DNA from: Sipunculus nudus
Lineage: Eukaryota; Annelida; Sipuncula; Golfingiida; Sipunculidae
DNA length: 64,000 nucleotides
Assembly: GCA_026874595.1 (NCBI GenBank)
Contig: CM049316.1
Span: 16,143,839-16,207,838 of the forward strand
Direction: 5' to 3'
The position numbers and the translations under genes are program-made. Under the pieces are notes generated by a model. It saw only the letters and a list, made by a program, of their open reading frames with translations. It was not told where the DNA came from and did not search any database. Each line of letters starts with the position of its first letter. Positions within the stretch are counted from its first letter, which is position 1. Shown piece after piece: positions 33,101-45,235 of the stretch.

Positions 33101-35390
33101 TGTATTTTTTAGGAATGTTTTGATTGGTAAACGTAGATGCTGAGAAGCTTATTTACTCGAATGTTAGTCCCTGGGTCCCTGCAAACAACTGTATTTGATA
33201 CTGATTGGCCCAAGTTCAGGGTCTTATAATTAAATAACATAAATGACGCTATTAGGTATTCACACTATCCATGTCATACGTGGAATATTATTTTATCTTG
33301 TGATGGTATCGTACATAGACAAACGGATGCACCCACATTCAAGGAGAGAAGAAACACAGGCAGACCTTACTTAGATCGCAATTGTTATTGGGTAAACTAC
33401 GGATAAAGTTTCCTTAGAATTCCTGTAAATACTAAGAGATATTGGTGGTGACACCTGTAGGTGCTTTGGGAATAACTGCAAAAGTTATTCACATCCTTAA
33501 CAAGAAAAAGTCTCTTATGTGTAGTCATGTTTATCTTTCCTTTCGGCTTCTTTTATGGATTCGACGGATTTAAACAGAATAATTTGAATCTATTGGTAAA
33601 CAATACATATTTCCCCTCATTCTGTAAACATTTGATATGTGATTAAAAAGCAACTATAAAATATCCACAGGCAAACAACCAAACATTGCCATGGCCAGCA
33701 ACACCAGCAGGTCTATGAAAAAAAATTATTATGATTCTGCTGATATAGATACCTGGAATTAAAGTAAATACGCTGTGGTCACAACTTAAGACGGAAAAGC
33801 AGAAGACAACATTTATTTCGCCGTTCCTAATCCACGCATATGACTTTTAACTCAACTGAGGGTCTGAAATGAAGTTTAGAATTTAGTATTAAATTAAACA
33901 AGAAATGTTCGCTGGAAAATGTGTCCAGAAACTTTTTTTCAAACAATCAGCTGGTCATGGTAATAGGTACCATTAAATAAGATATCAAGATACCATCAAG
34001 ATAGTGTATGACCGATGTTTCATGACTGACCATCAGGTGGCTGTATATAACCATGCCATTGGACGTGACAACGAAGGAAAGGAAGTCGGAAAAGTATCAT
34101 GGTACATGATTAATTATTGAATACTAAGTCTCTTAAGTGTTTTGTCCTGATGCAGATTATATATCACACTTGCCTAAGTGTGAGCTTCCATGAAAATGTT
34201 ATGAATATATGTATAGCACAAACACTTACGTAATTATACAATAACAGGTGTAACGATTATAATTTTTGTCCTGTTAACGTCGGAGAGGAAAGGCCCATCA
34301 CTATAGTTAAGCATAATATCACGTCATTGGGAAAATCACACAAGCTGATGGTGTTCCATTTCCATAACAACCAAGAAGATATATAATAACTCTAAGCGGA
34401 AATATCTCTCAATATGATAGTGGTATGCAAATCTATAGGATTCAGATGTCAAGTCAAACATCAAAGTGAAGTTCCCATATAGCTTAGTTATTTGAGTATG
34501 ATTTTTATAGTATAAAAACGTGTACCAGCAAATTACTAACAGTAATGTTTATTAGATCAATTTTTCGGCAGAGCCATGTACTCATCATGTTCTCATCCAC
34601 AATTCCATTATCTGGCCGGGGGGAAGGGGAGTATAAAGAGTGTAATGTATATATAATGACTGTGTATATATTTAATAGACTTGTTGGTTATGCCGAATAA
34701 TTTAAAAAATTATTAACAATTTGGAGTTTTTTTCTAATTTATGACCAAGGGCATAAACTTAGGAGAATGCATCCGTATGTGATTTATATAGACAGACCTT
34801 ATATGACAGAACTATATATTATATAGATATATAAACCTATTGTAAAAATATGTATACACGACGGCCCGTTTATCAGAACATAATTCATAATCCATCGAAC
34901 CCACAAAAATATCGCGGTCCTGACACCAACAGATAACTCAAACGCAAGACCTTGCATGGTAATATTATAATAATCTAAATGAATCCTAGAATAAAATCAC
35001 TGTTTGCATTTCTTGGCTCAGGTACGGTGGTCATACGTAAGTCTGTTTTAAGTCTTCACTGGGTTCTAAAATATATGTTGTTTTATTTATTTTATCATTT
35101 TAAGTAAGATTTATTTAAATAAATTTGGATTAGGTTTGACCCGGGAAAACATCCAGAGGTACAGTTTGTCCCGGTTACATTAAATTGTACATTTTTAATG
35201 CAACTGAATCTATTATGATATGGTTGAATATAAAAATAAACCTACAAACAACTTGTATGCTATTTATGTTGGATGCTCCCCATTAATACTTGGCTTACTC
35301 CTTTTCAACAAAAACACCTTCTTCATTAAGATTAGATACTTGTGGTTGTTGTATGAATTGGCGATAAATACAAAAGGGGATTAAATGCTT
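30126..35390. other. Gene-poor AT-rich spacer
   Basis: Five kilobases with only short, motif-free frames. There is a C-run near 33037-33047 and a G-rich run near 34617-34630. Nothing convincing was found on either strand. Confidence 0.55.
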
Positions 35391-35448
35391 CTGACGGGCC
35401 TCGAACTATAGCCAAAACAAGCAATCTATCTAGTCGCATTTCCGTCAG
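35391..35448 (-). other. Short tRNA-like hairpin
   Basis: A 58-base segment whose ends CTGACGG and CCGTCAG pair perfectly over 7 bases. On the minus strand it ends with a TTCGA-containing T-loop-like element (ATAGTTCGAGGCC) directly before CCGTCAG. It is too short for a normal nuclear tRNA and no anticodon arm is clear. Probably a decayed tRNA-derived SINE head. Confidence 0.25.
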
Positions 35449-35552
35449 GTAACATTTGAGAAGGTAGGACAATTTGCGTTTCCCTGGCTTTTTTTGTTCA
35501 GATTGTAAACCTTTCATCATAATGTAATGCATTTACGGAAAATGGGACTTGT

Positions 35553-35965
35553 TATAAATAACAGTTGATTAATCGTTGAGGCTATATAGGTGTTGTCAGA
35601 AGACATGTGCGCTAAGACTTCTTTATAGCTAATCTGTTCAGTAATAATCGAATTGTCCCCCTTTCTCGCAAGTTACTGGCCAGTTACAATTTTGTTAAGT
35701 CAAACATTCATATGGTTATCTAGCTAAGAAGACATATTTGACATCTGTACTCTTTGTCTGGGGCTTACGGCTGCATGGCTGTTTAACAGATGGATGGCCC
35801 GAGGGGTGGTGAAGTGCGTAGAGGCTCCAGTGAACGTCGCCCAAAATGTTTTGGTAATCGACAGTAACAAGCCCGTCAGTACCGGCGGAGATCGTATGAG
35901 GGACATTAGCCCAACAGAAAACTTCAAGGCGGAACTGCGGTTAGTTTAACAAGACGTATACTGTC
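35553..35965 (+). promoter_or_regulatory. Candidate promoter and 5' UTR of the Cys-loop gene
   Basis: TATAAATA at 35553-35560 and TATATAG at 35583-35589 lie about 0.4 kb before the signal-peptide ATG, and the interval becomes GC-richer toward the ATG. TATA-like strings are common in this AT-rich DNA, so this is positional support only. Confidence 0.22.
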
Positions 35966-36029
35966 ATGGGCGTTTCGCTAATGTCTCTGGTATTTTTGAT
36001 GGTGTGGCAGTTTATTTTATCAGTCTCAG
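35966..36029 (+). CDS. Cys-loop gene exon 1 (signal peptide)
   Basis: ATG at 35966 followed by MGVSLMSLVFLMVWQFILSV, a typical signal peptide. The exon ends TCAG with donor GTAGGT and leaves one base (phase 1), which joins in frame to exon 2. Confidence 0.8.
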
Positions 36030-39000
36030 GTAGGTAAACATTGAACTGTAAGGAATATACAGCTAATGGGATAATCTATACCAATGCTATATGTGGTTAA
36101 AAGTGGTTTATTTAGGCATATGGAAGTATAAGAGTAAATAAAACACTGTGTATGTAGCTTACGTAATATATCTCCCTTAGAATAGTAGGTCGAACGTATC
36201 TGAGGTTTATTTGTGTTAAGCCATGTTGGCATATGAAGAACTTAATATGTTTTCTTATTGTGAAAACATTTTATTTGTCCCCAAAATGTGAAAACAGATA
36301 CATATTCAATCATGCATCATTGTGGTATGAAATCGACCAGCAAACCTTCGCCATCCAGACAGTAGAGTAGAGACCACTGATCACCTGTTTTAAATAGCTT
36401 CAGTGGACATTTACTTTGCGCTTGTTATACGCCACCTTTCCCCTTTTGAGTGTGGTATTTTGATCCATATATTTAAACTATGCGTTAGTGCAGCTGTTTT
36501 AATTGAACACTGAATCAACATGAATCAAAGCACAATGGGTTAATAATCTAACAATACCCATATAAAGATTGAATGGATAGTAATAATGAACGGGTCTTGT
36601 ATTATACATATATAAACATACCATAATATAGCATGTCGTCGTATACTCACTGGGATGGACGTTCCTCAGCCAACGTGCATCAAATAATTTTGATGCCCCA
36701 TGGACATGTTATCATGTCAGATTGGATAACTGACATGTTGGATGTATTTAGGTTCCATTGGAAGTAGTGTTTTTTTATCTCTGCCTAGTAATGCTATGTT
36801 TTCAAAATATTGATAAATTATTGTTATCAGGATTACGCAAAAACAGACATGGATTAAAGACATCCGAATAAGTAATCGTGCGGGATCTGAATAATTTTGG
36901 CAACATATATACACTTTGCTTAGTTCTATTGTTGTTATTTAACAACTTTATACAGGGGAGAAGATGATGGCTCCGGAGTATAATCTTATAAAGAACATAA
37001 CAAGCAACTACTCACCCGCCGCTAGGCCCGTCAGAAACCCTTCAGAACCAGTCACCGTTAATTTTACTCTTTGGATATCAGGTCTTTATGAACTTGTACG
37101 TATCCCTTATATGAATGTGATGTATAATTATGCATAATATAATAATTAATAATTATTAATGATGTGTTGTGTTTAAAAAGACACATTTGTGGAATTCTTA
37201 ATGATGCAACTGTAGTCAATAAATGTAATCGCCTCTGGGTAAGCCAGGTTGTGTTAGCTTTTAGGTTAATGTTCCGTTGTGGTGGGGGAGGGGGTGGGGT
37301 GGTAACGTTGGCATTCAGAGCAGTAATATTACTGATATAATAGCAGAAATATATAACTATTCACACAGACAAACTTGTATTGATACAGTTCATATAGCAA
37401 AGTAGGTAATATAAGTATATTAATGTCCCTTATATCTGTGAATATAGGTGGAAATTTCTTCTTAAATAAACCTGCACATACAACGACTTGTACTTATAAT
37501 TCCAGAACATGAAGAAAAAGATGCTAGTCACTCATGGATTTGTTTTACTGGTATGTTTTCTGTTGCTGATTCTTTCTTTATATATTGGGCACTGACTGGA
37601 GGATTAGTATGCTTTATTTGTTGCATATATACCTAGCAAAAGAATGTTTTGTTACTTATCAATATATAATGCTTTATTGAAATAAATATGATATAGCAAC
37701 ACCGACAACAATATTTCTTCTCTCGGTTCAGACTTGGATGGATGAATTTCTAACGTGGCGACCGGAAGACTTCTGGAATCAGACTTCGGTTGTTTTAAAA
37801 AAACCAGATTCAGTATGGCTTCCACCAGTAAGTCTGGATGATGGGTAAGAAAATAAAATATGAGCAGGAGATGTCCATAAACAGATTTCCATATGGACAG
37901 TTCATGACCATTGCAAATACGGACCTACTCAAGTATTTGAGAACAAAAGAAAAAACACAGCATAATTTGGTCTTTATCACATAAGGTTTGAACATAATTA
38001 CTTGCATCACCTGTTAAGTCAATAATAAACGTATAACATTCGATATGTTATTATTTCTGTTTGATATTTGCTATGTTAGCGTTTGTCTTTTATAAAGCAA
38101 CGGATCAGAATAGGGTATATTCATATATGATGCCACAGAGCCACGAACTTGTGACTGACTCGGTTTTTGCCTAAAGGTGACATAATTACCCGGGAAATAG
38201 CTTGTAGTACCTGGGTCATATAGTTAACATAGAAAATTACTCCACTTTTCCGTCAAAGCTTTGTACAGGAATAACTTTGAACATCTGAGTTGTTAGTGGA
38301 ATCTCGACTATTTTAACATAATTGAGCCCTTGTGATCTGGCTCACTACTGACTGAAAAAAAATCTCCATGCTCCTTTATAGAACATTTGGGAAATCCAAT
38401 GGGGCTACAACTCAAGCGGGGTTGAATTTAACAATGGACATTGTGTTTTTAAATCATCCATGATTCTTTTATGAATATATAAAATACTCGGATATATAGA
38501 TTCCTGTGGAAACATACTCCCCCAGGCTCAATTCATAAATTGTATGGCTCCCCTGTCATAGAAATTGACGACATTTGGTGAAAATGATCCGTATGATATG
38601 ATAAACACAACGCCTACATCTGTTACTGCATAGGATATACACTTCATCTTATATGTATACAGTATAAATGTGTTGCCGTCCATTACGTTCAAAACCTGAT
38701 GAGATAATTCCAGTGTCAGATAACTATAACTGCTTCATGATTTATACTTCAAATGTTAGATTCACGAGCCCATCATCTAAACATTCTTCACAAGGTTAAA
38801 TAGTATTATTACTTAAACACATTGATTGCTAATGGCATTAGCCGTTCAACACTAATAAACTAAATTTGTTCCAGGGGAGCAGATACCCGAAGACGCCTGG
38901 ATGGAAGCAACATAGTTCACGTTCAATATGATGGCAAGATGTATACTGATTTCGGTTGGCCGTTCCCCAGTATTTGTGACCTGGACGGCACATACATGCC

Positions 39001-40160
39001 GTTTGATCAACACGTCTGTTACCTCACTTTCGCCGCTTACCAGTATCGGTCTGACTTACTTCAGCTGTACCCAAACGAGGAAAATAACCATCACAAGTTT
39101 TCCAGTGGCGAGTTCGCTCTTATCGACAACCGCATGCGCGTTCGGAATGTGACATATGCAGGCTACAATTATTCAAGGGTCGAGGTGCGAATCCTGCTCA
39201 AGCGATTACCAATGAGTACAGTAGTGACGACATTGCTTCCATCAGCTTTTCTCTCATTCTTAGCTGGACTGGTGTATCAAGTACCAGTGGACTCTGGGGA
39301 CAGACTCACATATGGAGTGTCCATCTTACTCTCTTTTGGAGTCTTCCTTCTACTCTTGGCCAACCAGCAACCGCCGACCACAGACTCCGTGCCAATAATT
39401 AGTACGTGTCTCATTCATAATTAAATATACATCAGCACCATAGTACTTTTGACAATATTTATTCAGCAAGCATTTGCACAAAATAATATACACTGAAAGT
39501 TTGATTCTAAACGGTAATACTTGAATTAATGATTATCTAGTATTTTGTCAAGTCTTATGTTGGAGTGGAAGTATTGTCAATTCGTAAAGAAACAATAATA
39601 TATAAAAAACTGCTTTCGTTTGGAACCTCAGAAGTGTATGCAAACGAATTATGAAAGAAATTCTTCTATAATGAACTTCAAGAACTTAAAGGTACCTTAT
39701 TTTAATCTGTTATTACAGTAATAAAATGTATTTTGCAGTGATGCTGATATTATCTGTGATGGCTCTGATAGTGGTGACACTTGGGGTATCGATTCTGCAG
39801 TCGTTGTTGTACCAGAAGAAGAAAATACCAACGTTGATGAAATACCTCCCAATTTGGAAAGGCCTTAAACGAGCTAAGTCTGGAACTACAGTTATTGGAC
39901 ATGCTAGACATTTTCAAAACGAGAATCGTCATCCAAGGATCAAAATGAATCCATCAAATAAGGGTTCCGAAGTGAATGACAGCAATCTACAGCGACGGAA
40001 TGCGGAACAAGAAGAGTGGCAGCAGTTCGCCAGAAGACTTGACCGTGTGTGTCAGACATTGTACTACGTCTTCTGGGTGACAATGTATGTTTCCTTTTTC
40101 ATATTTGTACCTGTATTAGGAGGCATTGAACGTGATAACTATTCATTCTTGTATACATAG
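35966..40160 (+). CDS. Nicotinic-type Cys-loop ligand-gated channel subunit, six exons
   Basis: Pentameric ligand-gated ion channel subunit of the plasma membrane. The exons join to about 436 residues: signal peptide (1-21), extracellular domain, M1 (about 235-258), M2 (265-283), M3 (from 297), a cytoplasmic loop and M4 near the C-terminus. Diagnostic features: RPVRNPSEPVTVNF, the W-x-D-E-F-L-T-W segment, the Cys-loop C155-C169 with exactly 13 residues between and MPFD inside, VDSGDRLTYG before M2, ANQQPPTTDSVP after M2, MYFAV at M3, and EEWQQFARRLDRV before M4. Exon 3 is 45 bases, as in nicotinic genes generally. Loop C lacks the vicinal Cys pair of alpha subunits and the loop-B Trp is Tyr176, so it probably cannot form a classical acetylcholine principal face. 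Introns 1-5 have GT-AG ends, but the last acceptor is ambiguous. Isolated gene, no neighbouring subunit recognised. Confidence 0.9.
36956..37095 (+). CDS. Cys-loop gene exon 2
   Basis: Acceptor TTTATACAG ends at 36955; donor GTACGT from 37096. It encodes the N-terminal helix and first strand, including YNLIKNITSNYS, RPVRNPSEPV and NFTLWISGLYEL. Phase 0 at its end. Confidence 0.9.
37506..37550 (+). CDS. Cys-loop gene exon 3 (45 bp)
   Basis: Acceptor AATTCCAG, donor GTATGT. It encodes NMKKKMLVTHGFVLL, the counterpart of the DEKNQ-type segment. The 45-base length matches exon 3 of nicotinic receptor genes in other animals. Confidence 0.88.
37732..37844 (+). CDS. Cys-loop gene exon 4
   Basis: Acceptor CTCGGTTCAG, donor GTAAGA. 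It encodes TWMDEFLTWRPEDFWNQ and VWLPPVSLDD. A second perfect donor GTAAGT occurs inside it (from 37828), which could give a shortened transcript, but only the outer donor keeps the frame with exon 5. Confidence 0.88.
38875..39401 (+). CDS. Cys-loop gene exon 5 (Cys-loop, M1, M2)
   Basis: Acceptor TTGTTCCAG, donor GTACGT. It begins GADTRRRLDGSNIVHVQYDG, then the Cys-loop, loop C (NVTYAGYNYSRVEV, no CC), M1 with LLPSAFLSFLAGLVY, and M2 with LTYGVSILLSFGVFLLLLAN. The pore-lining -1' position is D rather than the usual E, and N replaces the conserved E above M2. It leaves one base (A) at its end. Confidence 0.92.
39739..40160 (+). CDS. Cys-loop gene exon 6 (M3, loop, M4), 5' edge uncertain
   Basis: Open from an in-frame ATG at 39726 (MYFAVMLILSVMALIV) to TAG at 40160, covering M3, a basic cytoplasmic loop and M4. 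The acceptor expected just before MYFAV (TATTACAG at 39711-39718) is followed by TAATAAA and cannot join exon 5 in frame. The acceptor TTTTGCAG ending at 39738 joins in frame but removes MYFAV. The edge given here uses the in-frame acceptor. Confidence 0.72.
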
Positions 40161-40775
40161 ATATTTGTCATGTTCCATTAAATATCTTTTTTTGTGAAAA
40201 GTGTCGCTTCAGTTATGAAAGTTTATTTTATTTTATAGTTCATACTACCGCTGTTAAAGTAGGTATTTAGGATATATATCAGTTTCAGGAAAAGCTGCAG
40301 TGAGGTTCACTTAGTGGGCGAATTTTCATGGCTATTGTTTCTCAAAGGATCCAAGTCTTTTCACCCTACTATATCTCATGTAGGTTGATGACTATAAGAA
40401 TGATACTGTATGGCAGGCCAATATATAACAATGTTCCGTTTTCTAGAAAGCATATACGCAGTTGGCATTTTTTTCAAAAGATAAAAAATCACTTGCATAT
40501 ACATTATTGCTTTTGAAGTTTCAAAAGTTTACTTGCATAAATATCTGACGTCAAGGATTATCAGAACGCGCGACAGTTGGTAATCCAGTAGTTTGGTCAA
40601 TGTATTCTGATGCTAACGATCCAAACTTTGATTACCTGCACTATCCTCCTGTTTAACCTGGCTTTCTCGGAAAGGAATTTATATCGGTTACTGGTCTTAT
40701 CGAAAAATAATCTAGTTTATTCGAGAAACGTGAAATGTCTTATTTCTATTCTAAGATACCTGATTAACCATCTTC
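40161..40775. other. 3' flank of the Cys-loop gene
   Basis: No canonical AATAAA immediately after the stop (ATTAAA occurs at about 40177). Short frames have no motif. Confidence 0.4.
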
Positions 40776-41030
40776 TGTGGTATAGGGGTGGAACATAGGG
40801 ATCAAAGCCGGGAGATCATGGGTTCGGAACATAGCCTAGGCGTTGAGAATATAGTTACGGTGGGCCCTCTAAGATGAAGTCTCTGCATGCTTGATTTAAA
40901 GATTGTGTCAAAATGCCAGGTATTAGTCACAACCGACCTTTTTGGGCTAATCTGTGTTAAGTGCTAGCAAAGTGGACAAGCACACACCTAGGTGTGCAGT
41001 TACTGAGCCGGGTTAAGAGAAAGATATTAA
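40776..41030 (+). mobile_element. tRNA-derived SINE remnant
   Basis: A-box-like TGTGGTATAGGGGTGGAAC (about 40776) and B-box-like GGGTTCGGAACAT (about 40820) about 45 bases apart, followed by a non-tRNA body. The A box is degenerate. Confidence 0.42.
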
Positions 41031-43674
41031 ATAATAGGGCGCTTTTGCCTTGTTGTGTTGTTAATCTTCACTTTTGTTGTCACTTTATCGATCTATTATT
41101 TCATTGAGACTATTATATGGTAACCATGTTTTCGACGCCAGCAATACGGATACCAGACAAACGAGAACCGCCGTAGAGCCAATTTTGTTACATTTTGCTT
41201 ACGCTCCGCGACAGTCTTAACGGAAAACAAAATAAAATAAAAGTACAAAAAATAGAAGGTTTCTTTACAGATCTTGCTCAACTGCATTTAACGCTAAGCT
41301 ATGTCTGCGAAAATGAAATAAAACAAGGGAACACTCCTTTGTCCGATCATATTTCTTATTTACGTTTACGATTTCCCTAAACCGATCGACTGTAAAGTGA
41401 TGCTAAGTGCGGATGATATCACCATATATATCAATGTAAACTAGATAAATAAAGCAACCCAAGGGCTTCAGGTGTGCCCCGTCAAAGCTAAAGAACAAAT
41501 ACTAGAAAAAAAAACAATCTTACACAAAAAAAAACAATTCATTTATACTGGAAAAAAAAGATTAACGGAAAACGAAATTAAACGGGTCGAGATATATAAC
41601 CTGCATATAACTTTAAAGAAAACATTAGGTTGCTTGCTTTGTACCTAGTTATATTGGAAATACCATGTGTTATTTTTACACAAACCCAAACCTAGTCTCG
41701 GAAAGTTATATCCGGTTTGCTTATTTTACCGCAGTTTGTCTTGTGTAGATTGTATAATGCTTTAATACAATGTCACATCAACGTTTGTCTATTCGTATTG
41801 GGGAACTGACTAAAGAAATATTTCGGGTATACAAATACCTCAGAACCGAGCGGCTCGTTAATACGGAAACAACATAACATTAATGCAGAACGGGTATGGT
41901 AACTTTTCACGGTTCGAAGACACTGGTATTTTTCTGGAGGTCCCTTCCACTACCAACTGCAATGAAGACCCCTACCTCCGATAAATAGCTGATCGTTTTG
42001 ATGACAGTACTAATTGTGAGAAAGAGTTTTGAACTAGGCCTCTGAAGTCGTCTTTCGGTTCTTAATAGATTGGGTATTTTCAATGGTGCTAGCATCTTTT
42101 GGTAGGGTTTTATGTATCAAACGTACTCTTAACTCGTTATTTAGCTAAAGAAAGCTTATGACTTATGCTTTCGTGCCCTGTTTTAATCAATATAGCAATG
42201 TCAATAATATCTGACATTATAATAACTATTGTAGTGCCATAAATGTGTACATGTGTATATATTGGTTATGGGAAAATAAACATTTATATTATGGGAGTGT
42301 TTCTTGTCTATGACACAACCCAGTGAATAATTAAGACACGTTACCCTATATTTCTCCTGGTTGCTAGTGTCAATTACGGTATGTGTGGTCTGTCATGGCG
42401 TCGGACTTTGCATTCCATTGCCGGCTTTCATTATCTAAGTTTTAGTGCATATATTAATTTATGGGTATGTCTGAGATAAGAAAGATTCAAGATAAGAAAA
42501 TATAATGTACCTAATATTTATTAACGGTAATAACAATTATAAATAAATATACCAACAAAACCTGTTGAAGAAATGATGTACCAAACTGAACTAAGTATAT
42601 ATAGAGATGTAGAATCTGTACATGTGTAGAATCCATTTCGGGTTATGACTGCCTGACAGGATGGTAGCATACATTTCCTCCATTTTTTCTAACACGAACT
42701 GGTGATAACCAGACCCGGTTTTAGAGTAAACGGCTGCTATGCACAATATTCCCATTTAGTAAGAAAAGCATCCTCCCTGGCAGGGGAACAATGGTTCTTG
42801 TCCGAGACCCTCAGCTCTGACCCCCGTGCTCTGAGCCAACACCAATGAAACCAGTATGATCATTATTTTTCTTAAAATCTTTATAGATTGATGGGAGAAC
42901 TAACTCTGCACAAAGGACTAAGTCACCATTAACGTCAATGTATGCGGTTTAAGCATGTTGAATTTTAAGAAGGCCCATTTATTAAACCAATGTCAATGGA
43001 CATAATATACACACTTGCGCATCATCAACTTGAACCTTTTAACAGTCGCTCGCAGCTGTCGCAGTACATAGCGTATGTAACCGAACATAATCGGAAATTA
43101 CAAATTTTGAATATCAGCAGCATGTGAGCCAATTCTGTAAAGGAAACCATGGATGAAAACCAAGTCATAGTAAATCAACGACTAACCCAGGTTGAACCCG
43201 GATTTGATACGTCTTGCTCTCGAAACCTTCAGCATGATCACATCAGCCTTAAATGTTACAAAATGTACAAATCAGTGTTTATAATGAACAGCAATAATCG
43301 ATTTTTTATTGGATTCTGTTTGCATTACAACCTAACCTATCCGGGAATCGTTGTTTGTGTCATTAAGGGCACTGGCTGATACATCTGGAACTAAATTGGT
43401 AGTTATGTACCCCTATTTACCTCAAGACGCAATAAGTGTTTTAAAAGTGGATATCTTCGGTTAATAAGAATATGAACAATACTTTAGTTCAGTATTTGTA
43501 TTTCAAAATCCTCTTGAATGGTCGGTAAAATGTACGTTATCTTCATGTTAGCTGGTTCATTATGTCCTCATCAGCAACGACATATGTACCGAACTTTGTG
43601 AGTTAATTGAAGTGAAAGCCACCCAATTGTCTCTGATATGAATTGAACTGAAGCCATTCCAAAATAGGCGTTAC

Positions 43675-43679
<5 letters not shown>
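41031..43679. other. No gene seen
   Basis: AT-rich; short frames (for example 43149-43379) with no recognised motif or splice support. Confidence 0.45.

Positions 43680-43726
<47 letters not shown>
43680..43726. repeat. (GA)n microsatellite
   Basis: About 23 GA dinucleotides. Confidence 0.97.
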
Positions 43727-43728
<2 letters not shown>

Positions 43729-44969
43729 TGGAAAGGGTTTACACCGAAAAGTCGGTTCACTGCCTCCTTGATTGTTTTCTAATTAAAAACACTCAGTACC
43801 CTCCTTGCAAAGCAAATGTAATTATTCATGGCTTATACCCACCTGCATATTCTCATCGAGTGGCTAAACCTAGGAACTTAATGGACTGGCGGGTCTGAAC
43901 CACCTTACAATATCAAATCCTCTCATCTTATGGGGATTGAAAACGGTTTTAACAATTTTCTCTAATATTGTTCCTAATAATGAATCGTTAAGATAAACAT
44001 TGACTTATCAGCCCATGTGCCTCGTTTACCCATCGTCTACATATTCTGAACACGTGAATTATTGTTTACTTTTAGCTATTGAAACATATTAAGGGGCTTA
44101 CTTTAAAATCATGCTTATTCCCTGTCAGATTTTGGAAAGAACAATGTGAAATTTTTCTTAACAATTTTAGGTTCCTCGGGCTGACTATTCTTGTGAATTA
44201 GTCTATTAAAGAATCGCACCCCAGCGTGCTGAATATAGCAGGGTATCTTCAAACAAAACATAAAAATAAATAAATGTCTGTCATTTTTATCTAATTGAAA
44301 CTATCAAAATGTGCTATAGTTTATCCTTGATAACAGATAAGGTACTGACATATGTATATTCAACAGTATTTAACCCTTGCTTAATACCAACAGCCTACGG
44401 AGTAAGTTTAACTTACTTGCCTACCACAAGTTCCGCCATATGCTAGGCTAAGGGTTTAACTATTTGGAGTTGTATCTGTGCGGACTAGCCGTATGTGGTC
44501 ACTTTTACCTCATATAGTTACTCAACACGAATAGACAAAATTACAGTCCATTGAAAACAATAACTGATACGTGAAGCAAATCTGTAAGAATAACATTTCA
44601 AGAGAACTTGTTTAGATAGAAGTCAATTTCTCAATTCTGAATGTTCAGATGGATGCTTCGCACAATTTGCAGGGGACCTGTTGTGGGCTGAAACACTGGT
44701 ATGAGGTTTTGGTGTTTGCGAGACAAGCAAACCATGACCTTTATCGGAGCTGCACTTTGCTTTAATCCATTCAATTATCATGAATAACAGTAGGACAATT
44801 GTTTTTTTTTATAACGTGGCTGTACGTTTCCTGCTCTTAAAGGGAATCAAGTAAACATTTTTAAATGTAACTTATGTCGCTAAATGAGCGAAATTTACTT
44901 TGATTTTTATGAAAAACTGATGTCAGATCGATATAATTTTTTAATTGTCCATAAATAGAGCAATAAGCT
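43727..44969. other. No gene seen
   Basis: AT-rich, without conserved frames. Confidence 0.45.
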
Positions 44970-45235
44970 AAAAATAAAATATAAAAAGCTGCATGTTTGA
45001 AAGTCGCAGCTTGAAATCATTTTTTTTAACATTCAGTCACATTCATTTATAATCGGCAGCAGCTACTACAATTTACACAATTCCTTTAGTTGTTACCATT
45101 TGTCCTTAAAAAATAAAATATTAAAAGCTCTATGATTGAAAGTCGGGTTTTGAAATCATGTTGAACATTCAGTCATAAACATTAATAAGCGGAAGCAGCT
45201 ACTACAATTAGTAAACTTCCTTTTTCTTAAAAAAA
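44970..45235 (+). repeat. Two-copy local tandem duplication (about 130 bp)
   Basis: The segment from AAAATAAAATATAAAAAGCT at about 44975 recurs at about 45110: both share GATTGAAAGTCG/TTTGAAAGTCG, TTGAAATCAT, AACATTCAGTCA and CAGCAGCTACTACAATT. The copies are about 80 percent alike by eye. Confidence 0.8.
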
